Positions 26,854 to 35,948 of a stretch of DNA of 64,000 bases are shown here, one piece after another (the stretch's first letter is position 1; each line of letters opens with the position of its first letter). Under the pieces are notes generated by a model, which saw only the letters and a program-made list of their open reading frames with translations, ran no database searches and was not told the origin of the DNA. The position numbers were made by a program, and so were the translations under genes. This DNA comes from Gemmatimonadota bacterium (GTDB lineage: Bacteria; Latescibacterota; UBA2968), in assembly GCA_026705765.1 (NCBI GenBank), contig JAPPAB010000089.1, positions 23,235 to 87,234 of the forward strand, written 5' to 3'.

Positions 26854-28314
26854 TTACGGTCCACGTTTTCCCGTCGCGATGATTGTACCGGCGGGCAATA
26901 AGGTGTCAAGTCGGTTTGGCAGGTTGTCGCCGATGCTGTGCAGCCAGGTCATGAGTTGATCGCGCAGATCGTTTTCTATGGTTGATATGTGGGGTAGCCC
27001 ACTCAGGTTTTTCATTTCGTGTGGATCGGTTTGCAGGTCGTAAAATTCGTCGGTGTCTTGCGGATTCCACACGTATTTGTATCGTTCGTTGCGAATGGCA
27101 CGCACTTCAAAGCTGTAACCGTTGTAGCGGTAGTAAACGCCATGTGCGATTTGCTGCCAGTCTGGGGGGCGGTTTTGTGTCCCGACGAGTGGGAGGAGGT
27201 TGCGCCCCTCTCGCGGTTGGTCAGCGGATGATTCTGCGCAGATGAGAGAAAAGAGGGTCTCGCCGATGTCGAGCAATGAGACATAAGCGTCCTGGGTTGC
27301 AGGTGGTGTGTTGGGCGCGCGAATGATGAGCGGGATGCGCCAGACTTCTTCGTAAAAATAAGCCCCTTTGTCAAATCGGTTGTGTGCGCCTTCCATGTCG
27401 CCGTGGTCAGATGTGAAGACAACGGTTGTGGTGTCGCCGAGGTCGAGGCGGTCTAAGGCGTTGAGTATGCGCCCGATGGCTTCATCGACCATTGTGATGT
27501 GTGCGTGGGAATAGGCGATGACGGTTTTCCATTCTTCTTCGTCGAGCGGGGCGGTGTCCATGCATCCCCACCAGGGTGTCGAATGGAACCAGGGTCGTCC
27601 CTTGCAGTTGTCGCTCAGGTTTGTAGGGAGTTCGACGCGTGTGCGGAGTTCCTGGGCGAGTTTGACGTATTCTTCGGGCAGGTGATGCGGAAAGTGTGGC
27701 GGTGCAGAAGATACGGTGAGAAAGAAGGGTTTGTTTTGGTGGCTCTGCGTCCACGTTTCGAGAAATTTTACGCCTTTGTTTATGGTGGGGAAGGGTTGGA
27801 TATTTTCTTTTGGCTGCGGTGATTCCCCCCAAAATGGCGCGCGTCCTTTGATGAGGTTTTTGGTTTGGTTGGCGTAGCTGGCAACGGTCTTTTCGTAGGT
27901 GTGATCATTTGTTTGTGGGTGGTATGGCTTTGAGTGTATTTCGATATTGGGATCAAAGCCGTGTGCGCCGCGTTTTTCCGGGTTGATATGCCCGAGGTGC
28001 CACTTGCCGTAGTAACCGACGTGATAGCCGAGGCGCACGGCTTCGTCAATCCAGGTTTTTTGATGGCGTGGCATGGATTCCTGGAGGGAATAGCCGACGG
28101 ATTGGTTGTCGTAAACGCCATTTTGATGCGGCCAGCGAGCCGTGAGCAATGTGCCCCGAGCAGGTGTGCAGAGGGGACAGGATGTAAAAGTATTTGTGAA
28201 TACCGTGCCTTCGGATGATAGGCGGTCAATATTCGGCGTGGGTATGTCGGCACCGAGAAAACCAAATGCCCATGCAGGCCATTGGTCGGTGAGGATGAAT
28301 AAGACGTTTTGCAT
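26854..28314 (-). CDS. Sulfatase (formylglycine-dependent)
   Basis: Alkaline-phosphatase-superfamily sulfatase of 486 residues. The catalytic cysteine that becomes formylglycine is C49 in CTPAR (the C-x-P-x-R consensus), followed by GTLLTAR. Metal ligands are suggested by D10 (ILTDQW) and by TSDHGDM in the C-terminal half; GKWHLGH is also typical. No signal peptide is visible, which is unusual for a polysaccharide sulfatase and may mean a cytosolic substrate. The gene is convergent with uxuA, with a 3-nt gap. Its substrate cannot be assigned; carbohydrate sulfates are most likely given the neighbouring uronate genes. The maturing enzyme is not encoded here. Confidence 0.93.
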   Translation of the reverse strand: MQNVLFILTDQWPAWAFGFLGADIPTPNIDRLSSEGTVFTNTFTSCPLCTPARGTLLTARWPHQNGVYDNQSVGYSLQESMPRHQKTWIDEAVRLGYHVGYYGKWHLGHINPEKRGAHGFDPNIEIHSKPYHPQTNDHTYEKTVASYANQTKNLIKGRAPFWGESPQPKENIQPFPTINKGVKFLETWTQSHQNKPFFLTVSSAPPHFPHHLPEEYVKLAQELRTRVELPTNLSDNCKGRPWFHSTPWWGCMDTAPLDEEEWKTVIAYSHAHITMVDEAIGRILNALDRLDLGDTTTVVFTSDHGDMEGAHNRFDKGAYFYEEVWRIPLIIRAPNTPPATQDAYVSLLDIGETLFSLICAESSADQPREGRNLLPLVGTQNRPPDWQQIAHGVYYRYNGYSFEVRAIRNERYKYVWNPQDTDEFYDLQTDPHEMKNLSGLPHISTIENDLRDQLMTWLHSIGDNLPNRLDTLLPAGTIIATGKRGP

Positions 28315-28438
28315 GATCAGAAGCCTTTCATCTGCGTAAAACGCTCAAATTACTCGCGTTTTTTCTGCGTTCATCTGCGGAGAGTGCTTTTCGATAATAA
28401 ACCGATCTTTGCGGTATTTCGCAATCTCAGATTTGCCC

Positions 28439-28467
28439 TTGATAGATGCACATATAGTCACTATATT
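28439..28467 (+). promoter_or_regulatory. Sigma70-like promoter upstream of parE
   Basis: TTGATA (28439-28444), a 17-bp spacer and TATATT (28462-28467). It lies about 110 nt upstream of the ATG at 28577 in an AT-rich divergent gap (28315-28576) that contains nothing else I can name. Confidence 0.55.
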
Positions 28468-28576
28468 ATATCACCTCTTATTCTCCTCCCCTGATTTGAT
28501 GCGCTATACTTTGTTTTTCCTTCCCCGCATGTCTTTTCTGTTATCTTCACCTTCCAAACAAGGGTAGGAATATATT

Positions 28577-30457
28577 ATGGCAACGGCAATAAAATCGCGC
28601 ACTTCCAACACTACGCAACTCGATTTGCTCTCGCAACCGAAGGCCAATGGGAAAGCCAATGGCAAGAAAAATGGCGCCCATAATTACGACGAGAGTAAGA
28701 TCAAAACCCTTTCTTCGCTCGAGCATATTCGGTTGCGCACGGGTATGTACATTGGGCGGCTCGGCTCGGGTACTGATCCCGACGACGGTATATACGTTTT
28801 GCTCAAAGAGGTAGTGGATAATGCCGTCGATGAATTTATTTCGGGTTTTGGCACAAAAATCGATGTGACTATTGACGCCAATCACGTCAGTGTGCGCGAC
28901 TATGGGCGCGGTGTTCCGCTCGGCAAAATTGTCGAATGCGTTTCTGTGATCAATACCGGTGCCAAATACAACGACGATGTTTTCCAATTTAGCGTGGGTC
29001 TCAATGGCGTGGGTAGCAAAGCGGTCAATGCGCTTTCTACGGATTTTCGTGTGGTGGCCTATCGCGATGGCAGGTACGCCGAAGCCCGCTTTACGCGTGG
29101 GAAGCTCATTTCCGAAAAAAAGGGGAGGACTCGGGAACCAGATGGCTCCCTTTTTGAGTTCACGCCCGATTCTGAGATTTTTGACGAATACGATTACAAT
29201 TTCGAATACGTCGAGCGCCGCATGTGGAACTACGCCTGCCTCAATAGCGGTCTCACGCTCGTTTTTAACAAACAGAAATTCGTCTCAAGGCGCGGCTTGC
29301 TCGATTTTCTCAGCCGCGAGGTCGATGATTCGGCGCTTTACGAACCCGCGTATTACAAGGGGCAATATCTCGAATTTGCATTTACGCATACGTCCAATTA
29401 TGGGGAAAACTATTTTTCTTTTGTAAATGGACAATACACCATTGACGGTGGCACGCATCAAAGTGCTTTTCGAGAGGGTATTTTGAAAGGCGTCAATGAG
29501 TTTTACAAGAAGAATTACAGCGGCGTGGATGTGCGGGAATCCATCAATGGCGCTGTTGCGGTCAAGCTCAAAGAACCCGTTTTTGAGTCGCAAACAAAAA
29601 ACAAACTCGGCAATACCGAAGTGCGCTCGTGGATTGTTTCTGAAACGCGCAGTGCTGTGGTCGATTTTTTGCACAAGAATACCACGGCGGCGCAAAAACT
29701 TCAGGAGAAGATCAACCACAATGAGCGCCTGCGCCGAGAACTCAACGATGTCAAGAAAAAGGCAAAGGAAGTCGCCCGCAAGGTTTCCATCAAAATCCCG
29801 CATTTCAAGGATTGTAAATATCACAAGGGCGATAAAAAACGCGGTGATGAATCTACTATTTTTATCACCGAAGGTCCATCTGCTGCCGGGTCTATGGTTG
29901 CTGCCCGCGATGTGGAGACTCAGGCTATTTTTGGTCTGAAGGGCGTGCCTCTCAATGTGTTTGGGAAAACAAAAGCCGCGATTTACAAGAATGAAGAACT
30001 CTACAATCTCATGACGGCTTTGGGTATTGAAGACAGTGTTGAAAATCTCCGTTTCAATAATGTGGTCATTGCTACGGATGCCGATTACGATGGTTTCCAC
30101 ATCCGCAATTTGTTGATGACTTTTTTCCTCAATTATTTCGAAGAACTCGTTACTTCTGGTCACGTCTATATTCTGGAGACGCCAATTTTTCGCGTGCGCA
30201 ATAGCCGCGAGACGCGCTATTGTTATAGCGAAAAAGAACGCAATCAGGCCGTTGCAGATTTGCGAAATCCCGAGGTTACGCGCTTCAAGGGATTGGGGGA
30301 GATCTCTCCAGGTGAATTTGGACAATTCATCGGAGAGGATATGCGCCTGATTAAAGTCGGCGTGCGCGCGCTCGCCGAGGTCCCAACTACCCTCGAATTT
30401 TACATGGGAAAGAATACGCCCGATCGCAGAGATTATATTGTGGAGCATTTGATTTAG
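28577..30457 (+). CDS. parE: DNA topoisomerase IV subunit B (ATPase), Bacteroidetes/Chlamydia-like branch
   Basis: ATPase/TOPRIM subunit of a type IIA topoisomerase, 626 residues. The GHKL ATP site has EVVDNAVDE near residue 80 and GVGSKAVNALS. The TOPRIM domain has the catalytic Glu at 432 in ITEGPSAAGS and the metal motif DADYDG at 501-506. Canonical GyrB/ParE reads EGDSAGG and DADVDG. The Bacteroidetes-type ParE pattern EGxSAxGS fits better, and the position after EG is Pro instead of Asp. A Lys/Asn-rich N-terminal extension precedes the ATPase. The ATG has GGTAGGA upstream. The partner subunit starts 10 nt after the stop. Gyrase subunit B is less likely, because the partner lacks a GyrA box. 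Confidence 0.88.
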   Translation: MATAIKSRTSNTTQLDLLSQPKANGKANGKKNGAHNYDESKIKTLSSLEHIRLRTGMYIGRLGSGTDPDDGIYVLLKEVVDNAVDEFISGFGTKIDVTIDANHVSVRDYGRGVPLGKIVECVSVINTGAKYNDDVFQFSVGLNGVGSKAVNALSTDFRVVAYRDGRYAEARFTRGKLISEKKGRTREPDGSLFEFTPDSEIFDEYDYNFEYVERRMWNYACLNSGLTLVFNKQKFVSRRGLLDFLSREVDDSALYEPAYYKGQYLEFAFTHTSNYGENYFSFVNGQYTIDGGTHQSAFREGILKGVNEFYKKNYSGVDVRESINGAVAVKLKEPVFESQTKNKLGNTEVRSWIVSETRSAVVDFLHKNTTAAQKLQEKINHNERLRRELNDVKKKAKEVARKVSIKIPHFKDCKYHKGDKKRGDESTIFITEGPSAAGSMVAARDVETQAIFGLKGVPLNVFGKTKAAIYKNEELYNLMTALGIEDSVENLRFNNVVIATDADYDGFHIRNLLMTFFLNYFEELVTSGHVYILETPIFRVRNSRETRYCYSEKERNQAVADLRNPEVTRFKGLGEISPGEFGQFIGEDMRLIKVGVRALAEVPTTLEFYMGKNTPDRRDYIVEHLI

Positions 30458-30467
30458 AGGACTAACA

Positions 30468-32369
30468 ATGGCTTATATCGACAAGTTATTTGACCAGTAT
30501 TTTTTAGAACACGCTTCTTATGTTGTGAAGGATAGGGCGATTCCCGACATTGACGATGGTCTCAAGCCCGTACAGCGCCGCATTTTACACGCGCTCAAAG
30601 AACAGGACGATGGAAAATTTCACAAGGTCGCCAATGTCGTGGGGCAGACGATGAAATATCACCCCCACGGCGACCAGTCGATTTACGGCGCGCTGGTTCA
30701 TCTGGCGAACAAAGACCTGTTTATCGATAAACAGGGCAATTTCGGCAATATTTATACTGGCGACGAAGCCTCGGCTGCGCGCTATATCGAATGCCGATTG
30801 ACCCCGCTCGCCAAAGATGTGTTGTTCAATCCGGAAATTACCGAATACATTGAGTCCTACGATGGTCGCAATAACGAACCCGTTGTTTTTCCGGCGAAAA
30901 TTCCCGTGCTTCTCGCGCAGGGTACCGAAGGTATTGCGCCGGGCATGACCACGCGGGTGTTGTCCCACAATTTGATCGAATTATTGCAGGCGCAAATTGC
31001 CTATCTCCAGGGAGAGGATTTTCAGGCCTTTCCCGATTTTGCGACGGGCGGTTTTGTCGATGTCGCCGAATACGCCGATGGCAATGGTAAGGTGCTCGTG
31101 CGTGCGAAACTCGATACCAAAAATTCCAAGCGCATTATCGTGCGCGAATTGCCTTTTGGCTCTACGTCTGAGTCCCTCATCGCTTCGATTGAAGGTGCAG
31201 CCCGGAAAAACAAGCTCAAAATCGCGGGTATCAGCGATTATACGGGTGAGGAAGTCGAAATTGAAATTCGCCTTGCCCGGGGCGTGCATACCAAGGATAC
31301 TGTGGATGCGCTTTACGCTTTTACCGACTGCGAGCAATCGATCAGTGTCAGTGCTCTCGTTATCAAGGACAATCGCCCCCATATCGCCACGGTTAGCGAT
31401 ATTCTCAAACACAATGCCGACCAATTGGTCGATATTCTCACGGCAGAGCTTAAAATTGAGCAGCGTCAGGTGCGGGACAGGTTGCACGCCAGAACTCTCG
31501 AACAGGTTTTTATCGAAAACCGCGTTTACAAGGCAATTGAGGATGTCGCCGATTCCAGTGCGATTCACGAGGCGATACGCACGGGTTTGGAGCCTTTTCT
31601 CAGTACAATCAGGCGCAAGGTCACATCAGAAGATCTCGATACACTTTTACAAATTCCCATTCGACGCATTTCGCTTTACGATATCACCAGAGCAAAAAGA
31701 GAGATGCGTGAAATGCGCGCGCGGCTCAGGGAGATCAAGGCCAATCTCGATAATATCACGGGCTTTACCATTGATTTTCTGGAATATTTGGTTGATCAAT
31801 ACAAGGACAAGTATCCCCGACGTACTGAGGTTACTTCTTTTGATCAGGTGGATGCTCGCGAAGTGGCACAGCGCAATCTCAAGTTGCGCTATGATAAGAA
31901 GACGGGTTATCTCGGTTATGATGTCAATGGCAGTACGCTTATGGATGTGTCGCAATACGACCGAGTGCTCGTGATTCGCAAAAATGGCACTTATTCTCTG
32001 CACGAGGCACCCGATCGTCTCTTTGTGGATAAGGGTATGCTATTTTGCGATTTTGTCGATTCCGAACGGGTGTACACGGTTATTTACAGGGATAAGAAGA
32101 CCAATTATCCCTGTATCAAGCGTTGTAAGCTGGACACATTTATTTTGAATAGGGGATATGAACTCGTGCCGCCGGGATGCCGCTTGCTCAAGCTCACAAC
32201 CGACCGCGATGTCGAGGTTCACGTATCCTATAAACCCAAACCCCGTCTGCGTATTCTAAATGAAGAATTTGCGATTGAAGACTACGCGGTTCGCGGCAAA
32301 ACTGCCAAAGGCATGCGCCTATCAGCGCGCGAGGTCAAAAGTGCTAAATTTGTGAAGACCAGAGCCTAA
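30468..32369 (+). CDS. parC: DNA topoisomerase IV subunit A (short form)
   Basis: DNA-breakage subunit, 633 residues, shorter than typical GyrA (about 800-900). The catalytic tyrosine is Y106 in AARYIECRL. Residues that anchor quinolones in other enzymes are changed: the motif is HPHGDQSIYG, with Q70 and G74 where ParC normally has Ser and Glu. The C-terminal region (about 460-633) looks like an incomplete propeller with no QRRGGKG-type GyrA box, so decatenation rather than supercoiling is expected. An AGAGGA ribosome site precedes the ATG. It forms a two-gene unit with parE. An AT-rich defence island begins about 75 nt downstream. Confidence 0.88.
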   Translation: MAYIDKLFDQYFLEHASYVVKDRAIPDIDDGLKPVQRRILHALKEQDDGKFHKVANVVGQTMKYHPHGDQSIYGALVHLANKDLFIDKQGNFGNIYTGDEASAARYIECRLTPLAKDVLFNPEITEYIESYDGRNNEPVVFPAKIPVLLAQGTEGIAPGMTTRVLSHNLIELLQAQIAYLQGEDFQAFPDFATGGFVDVAEYADGNGKVLVRAKLDTKNSKRIIVRELPFGSTSESLIASIEGAARKNKLKIAGISDYTGEEVEIEIRLARGVHTKDTVDALYAFTDCEQSISVSALVIKDNRPHIATVSDILKHNADQLVDILTAELKIEQRQVRDRLHARTLEQVFIENRVYKAIEDVADSSAIHEAIRTGLEPFLSTIRRKVTSEDLDTLLQIPIRRISLYDITRAKREMREMRARLREIKANLDNITGFTIDFLEYLVDQYKDKYPRRTEVTSFDQVDAREVAQRNLKLRYDKKTGYLGYDVNGSTLMDVSQYDRVLVIRKNGTYSLHEAPDRLFVDKGMLFCDFVDSERVYTVIYRDKKTNYPCIKRCKLDTFILNRGYELVPPGCRLLKLTTDRDVEVHVSYKPKPRLRILNEEFAIEDYAVRGKTAKGMRLSAREVKSAKFVKTRA

Positions 32370-32386
32370 AAAATGTGTTACTCAAT

Positions 32387-32421
32387 CTAATGGGGAACGA
32401 ATGAGAATAAGCACCCATTAG
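32387..32421. repeat. Inverted repeat after parC
   Basis: CTAATGGG (32387-32394) and CCCATTAG (32414-32421) form a perfect 8-bp stem with a 19-nt loop, between the parC stop and the first island gene. There is no T-run, so it is not a clear intrinsic terminator. It may be an operator for the island operon or mark its left junction. Confidence 0.4.
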
Positions 32422-32443
32422 GCCAAAATTAAGGAGAACTTTG

Positions 32444-33349
32444 ATGCTAGTTGATCTTTTTTCGAAGCGACAGGCGCGAAGGCGGGGCGAAGTTCCTGAT
32501 GTGTACCAGTACGACATTCCTCAACAATTAAGAGTTCAGATTGTCCAGATTTTGGAAAATGTCTTGGGGTATCCCAATAGCTACGGTGCTCAAGGCGCTT
32601 GTGAGTTCATCCACAAGGCTTTGTGCCATGAATACGGGGTCTTCTCACTTAGTGAATCCTATGGTTCCGACTTCGAGTCAATTGCCAACTTCCTACTTCA
32701 GACAGAGCAAACAGAACAGGCTATTGATGTCATTGAACTATCGTTTCGATTTCTATATCGCTACGTCTATGACAATGCTCATGCATTTAGTGACCGGAAG
32801 ATTTCACCCGACGATGCGATTGTAGAACTAAATCATAGGTTCAACGAACACGGCGTAGGGTATCAGTATGAATCTGGAAAAATAATTCAAGTTGATTCTC
32901 AGGTGATCCATACAGAAGTCGTGAGGCCTGCATTGACGATGCTTTCCGACCCGATGTACAAAGGCGCGAATGCAGAATTTCTGAGCGCGCACGAACACTA
33001 TCGAAAGAGAAGATACAAAGAATGCCTGAATGACTGTCTCAAGGCATTTGAGAGTTGTCTCAAGGCGATTTGCGATAAGAGAGGATGGAGTTACAATAAA
33101 ACAGACACTGCCAAGCGTCTGATTGATACTGTGTTTAAACACCAGTTGATTCCAACTTTCATGCAGTCACACTTCTCGGCACTGAGAAGCACATTAGAGG
33201 CGGGCGTTCCCACTGTTCGCAATCGTCTATCGGGACATGGACAAGGAAGTACAGTAGTCCCCGTTCCAGAATCCATCGCAGGATACGCACTTCATTTGAC
33301 CGCATCAAACATCCTTTTGTTGGCGCGAGCTAATGAGGAAACGAAATAG
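32444..33349 (+). CDS. AbiJ/STM4504-type HEPN ribonuclease, putative abortive-infection effector
   Basis: The 301-residue protein resembles the STM4504/CBY_0614 family, with an AbiJ-N4-like N-terminal domain (about 1-130: DLFSKRQARRRGEVPDVYQYD) and a C-terminal HEPN helical bundle. The HEPN motif R-polar-x4-H is intact at residues 259-265 (RNRLSGH), as in metal-independent HEPN RNases used in phage defence. The ATG at 32444 has AAGGAG seven nucleotides upstream; a TTG one codon earlier is less likely. It is the first of four closely spaced plus-strand genes (gaps of 12, 49 and 18 nt), with a DUF4238 protein, methyltransferase and nuclease following. That context supports a defence role. Confidence 0.82.
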   Translation: MLVDLFSKRQARRRGEVPDVYQYDIPQQLRVQIVQILENVLGYPNSYGAQGACEFIHKALCHEYGVFSLSESYGSDFESIANFLLQTEQTEQAIDVIELSFRFLYRYVYDNAHAFSDRKISPDDAIVELNHRFNEHGVGYQYESGKIIQVDSQVIHTEVVRPALTMLSDPMYKGANAEFLSAHEHYRKRRYKECLNDCLKAFESCLKAICDKRGWSYNKTDTAKRLIDTVFKHQLIPTFMQSHFSALRSTLEAGVPTVRNRLSGHGQGSTVVPVPESIAGYALHLTASNILLLARANEETK

Positions 33350-33361
33350 GATTTATTATAT

Positions 33362-34468
33362 ATGCCCGAAAAGAAAAAACAGCATTATGTTCCTGTGTTC
33401 TATCTAAAGCGTTTTTCACCGGACGGGAGAAGTATCGGGCTGTGGAATATCCAATCTAAAAAAAAGGTACCTGCAGCAAGCTTAAAAAGCCAATGTTGTG
33501 AAAACTTTTTCTACGAACAGGGCGAAAATATAGAAAATTCGCTTAGCGATCTTGAAAGTCAGGCATCAAAAGTCCTTAGAGGTATTGATCGGGACGGCTC
33601 TTTGCCTCCCGCCTGGCATCGAAACTATGAAATCTTAAGGCGATACATTTTTACGCAGCTTTTTAGAACTAAGTATATGACAGACGAAATAAATAGCATG
33701 TTAGATCAATTTAAGGGCACGGTTACACAAAATAATCCTCATCTATTACGCATAAATGGACATACAAAAGAAGAATTTGAGGAGATCGTAGAAGAATTTA
33801 AGGGGAATACCCCGGAATTTTCTATAGTTGTTGCTTACTCTGATAGGGTGAAAAAGACGACTCCAGATTTAAAGAGTAAATTGTTAATTAACAAGACTAA
33901 AGTAGAATTTTTAACGTCTGATCATCCTGTTATTTTATACAACCAATTACTGAATTTTATGTCATCTTTTGGGATACCTGGTTCTCGTACGGGATTGCCT
34001 GCAAAAGGACTTCAAGTTTTCTTTCCTATCAGTCCAACGAAGTTAATGTTGTTTTATGATCCTACTTCGTATCAGGTTGGTCATAGTCAGCGTCGAAACG
34101 TACCAATACGCCACAAACAGGAGGTTTTAGATATAAATATTCTTCAGATGTGCTCTGCCCATGAAAACATTTATTTTAAAAATGAAACTTTTGACATCGA
34201 TACTTTATATAATCGAGCCAAGCCATATATGAGAAGAATGCAAAATGATTTTAATAAGCAAAACTTTAATGTTCAAAAAGAAAGGGAAAGTGGACTTATC
34301 CACATGCATGGCTCAAGACCAGATATAAATACCGATTTGAAACCGTCCTTTATTCGTATAATGCAGGACGCCAAGCTTTACCGAACGAATATCAAAGAGA
34401 AAATAGAGGCTGGTCACAGTATTCCAGCTATTCTCCTACGAGAATCTTTGGGTAATTTAAGCATATAA
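33362..34468 (+). CDS. DUF4238 domain protein in the defence island
   Basis: The 368-residue protein begins with KKKQHYVPVFYLKRFSPDG, the hallmark of DUF4238, and keeps an RRYIFTQLFRTKYM helix characteristic of the family. Function is not established. Homologues often sit in defence islands, and their HxVPxxYL start suggests a nuclease or RNA-associated role, though I can see no confirmed catalytic set. The gene is notably AT-rich compared with the housekeeping genes on either side, a sign of horizontal origin. It follows the HEPN gene by 12 nt and precedes the methyltransferase by 49 nt. There are no membrane segments or signal. Confidence 0.8.
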   Translation: MPEKKKQHYVPVFYLKRFSPDGRSIGLWNIQSKKKVPAASLKSQCCENFFYEQGENIENSLSDLESQASKVLRGIDRDGSLPPAWHRNYEILRRYIFTQLFRTKYMTDEINSMLDQFKGTVTQNNPHLLRINGHTKEEFEEIVEEFKGNTPEFSIVVAYSDRVKKTTPDLKSKLLINKTKVEFLTSDHPVILYNQLLNFMSSFGIPGSRTGLPAKGLQVFFPISPTKLMLFYDPTSYQVGHSQRRNVPIRHKQEVLDINILQMCSAHENIYFKNETFDIDTLYNRAKPYMRRMQNDFNKQNFNVQKERESGLIHMHGSRPDINTDLKPSFIRIMQDAKLYRTNIKEKIEAGHSIPAILLRESLGNLSI

Positions 34469-34517
34469 TTCCCGGATATATTGGATTCCCAACAATTCTA
34501 TATAAGGAGTTTATCGA

Positions 34518-35930
34518 ATGAAAACAGAATTTTATCCCATTTCCTTATCAGCGATATCCCTGAAGGTCGCACAAAAAAATGGCAGACGAAGAAAATCTCA
34601 ACAGGAAGGTCAACCTTTTTTGTTTGAACATCAATTCGTGGATAACACAAAAAAGATTAAGAATGAGTTTGGAGAGGAGATTATTCGGGTAGATGGCGAT
34701 ATCCCTGTGAATTTACCCGTCAATGATGGGGATAGATTTCTGTTTATCAGTTACGACCAGAGTATCCTAACACATGGGTTGCACAAGTATCCAGCCAAAT
34801 TCTTTCCAGAATTGCCTCGCTGGTTGATTCAACGATATTCAAAAAAGAAAGACCGCATACTTGATCCCTTTTCTGGGAGTGGGACCACAAATGTTGAAGC
34901 TCTGCGCTTGGGACGGAACTCTGTTGGGATTGATGTTGATCCCTTTTCCCGCTTCCTTTCAAAAGTCAAAGTAACACCTTTAGATGCGGCAGAACTCAAA
35001 TCGTCTCAAGAATCTCTTTTACAGGCAGTCTTGAATTACCAACCCTCGCTGGTTGCAGAATCGGATATACCTGACTTCCCATATAGGGACAACTGGTTCA
35101 ATCGAGAGATTACCCTTGAACTGGCCTATCTAAAAAAGTATATTGATTCCCTTGATACAAGTCAGGATATCAAAGACTTCTTCAAAGTTTGTTTTTCCTC
35201 AATCATCCGCTCAGTGTCCAATGCCGACGATAATTGCACGCGAACCGTGATTCGTAAAACATTGGGCAAAAAGGTATGTCCTGCTGATGCACTGAAAAAA
35301 TTTGCAGAATCTGTACTGGTCAATGTGCCTAAGATGGTAGAATTTTCTCAAAATGATCTCAATGGTATAACGACTCACTTCCCAGAGGACATGGATGCGA
35401 GAAATATAAAGTACGATGTAGAGGTTTTTGATTTGGCATTGACGTCTCCTCCATACGCCAATGCAGTAGATTATCCGAGAACCCACCAGCTGGAAATTTA
35501 TTGGTTGGGATTTGCTGAGGGCACATTGACGCCGTTAAAGAAAAAAAACGTGGGCACGGAAAGTGTTTCATCTCGTGATTACCAGGTACAACATCAGATT
35601 GGTGTAAAGGATGCGGATACCGTCATTTCTAAAATTTTTGAAGTAGATCCAAGGAGAGCCTATATTGCGTTCAAATACTTAGAAGACATGAAAAAGAATC
35701 TGGCTGAAGTGTACAAGGTTTTGTGCAAGGAGGGGAGATACATCATCGTTGTGGGTAATAATCGGATTCGCGGTCAGCTATTCGAAAGTTGGAAGTATCT
35801 CATGACACTCGCTGAAGACATCGGGTTTGATGTTGAAAATTACTTTGGATCAGAGATCATAAAGCACTTTATTAAGGTCCCAAGAGGGGAACGCATCAAT
35901 ACAGACTGGATTTTGGTGCTCAAAAAGTAA
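34518..35930 (+). CDS. DNA methyltransferase (adenine-N6/cytosine-N4 type)
   Basis: SAM-dependent amino-methyltransferase of 470 residues. The SAM-binding motif I is DPFSGSGTT (116-124), with GIDVDP after it; the preceding HGLHKYPAKFFPELP is typical of a family of restriction-associated enzymes. Catalytic motif IV is TSPPY (309-313), continuing ANAVDYPRTHQLEIYWLGF. Motif I precedes motif IV, unlike beta-class enzymes with DPPY/SPPY first. A specificity region of about 180 residues lies between them. The AAGGAG ribosome site is strong. The next gene (18 nt away) encodes a nuclease-like protein, so a restriction-modification pair is the simplest reading. Recognition sequence unknown. Confidence 0.9.
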   Translation: MKTEFYPISLSAISLKVAQKNGRRRKSQQEGQPFLFEHQFVDNTKKIKNEFGEEIIRVDGDIPVNLPVNDGDRFLFISYDQSILTHGLHKYPAKFFPELPRWLIQRYSKKKDRILDPFSGSGTTNVEALRLGRNSVGIDVDPFSRFLSKVKVTPLDAAELKSSQESLLQAVLNYQPSLVAESDIPDFPYRDNWFNREITLELAYLKKYIDSLDTSQDIKDFFKVCFSSIIRSVSNADDNCTRTVIRKTLGKKVCPADALKKFAESVLVNVPKMVEFSQNDLNGITTHFPEDMDARNIKYDVEVFDLALTSPPYANAVDYPRTHQLEIYWLGFAEGTLTPLKKKNVGTESVSSRDYQVQHQIGVKDADTVISKIFEVDPRRAYIAFKYLEDMKKNLAEVYKVLCKEGRYIIVVGNNRIRGQLFESWKYLMTLAEDIGFDVENYFGSEIIKHFIKVPRGERINTDWILVLKK

Positions 35931-35948
35931 GAATAGAAAGGAAAAAAC

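Noticed and set aside
29285..30448. 387-codon minus-strand open frame opposite parE
   Set aside because: It lies entirely inside a confidently identified gene, has low-complexity composition, and shows no family motif. It is an antisense shadow.
32387..32421. Inverted repeat after parC as an island attachment site
   Set aside because: I found no matching direct repeat at the right end (36477-36823), so there is no evidence for site-specific integration.
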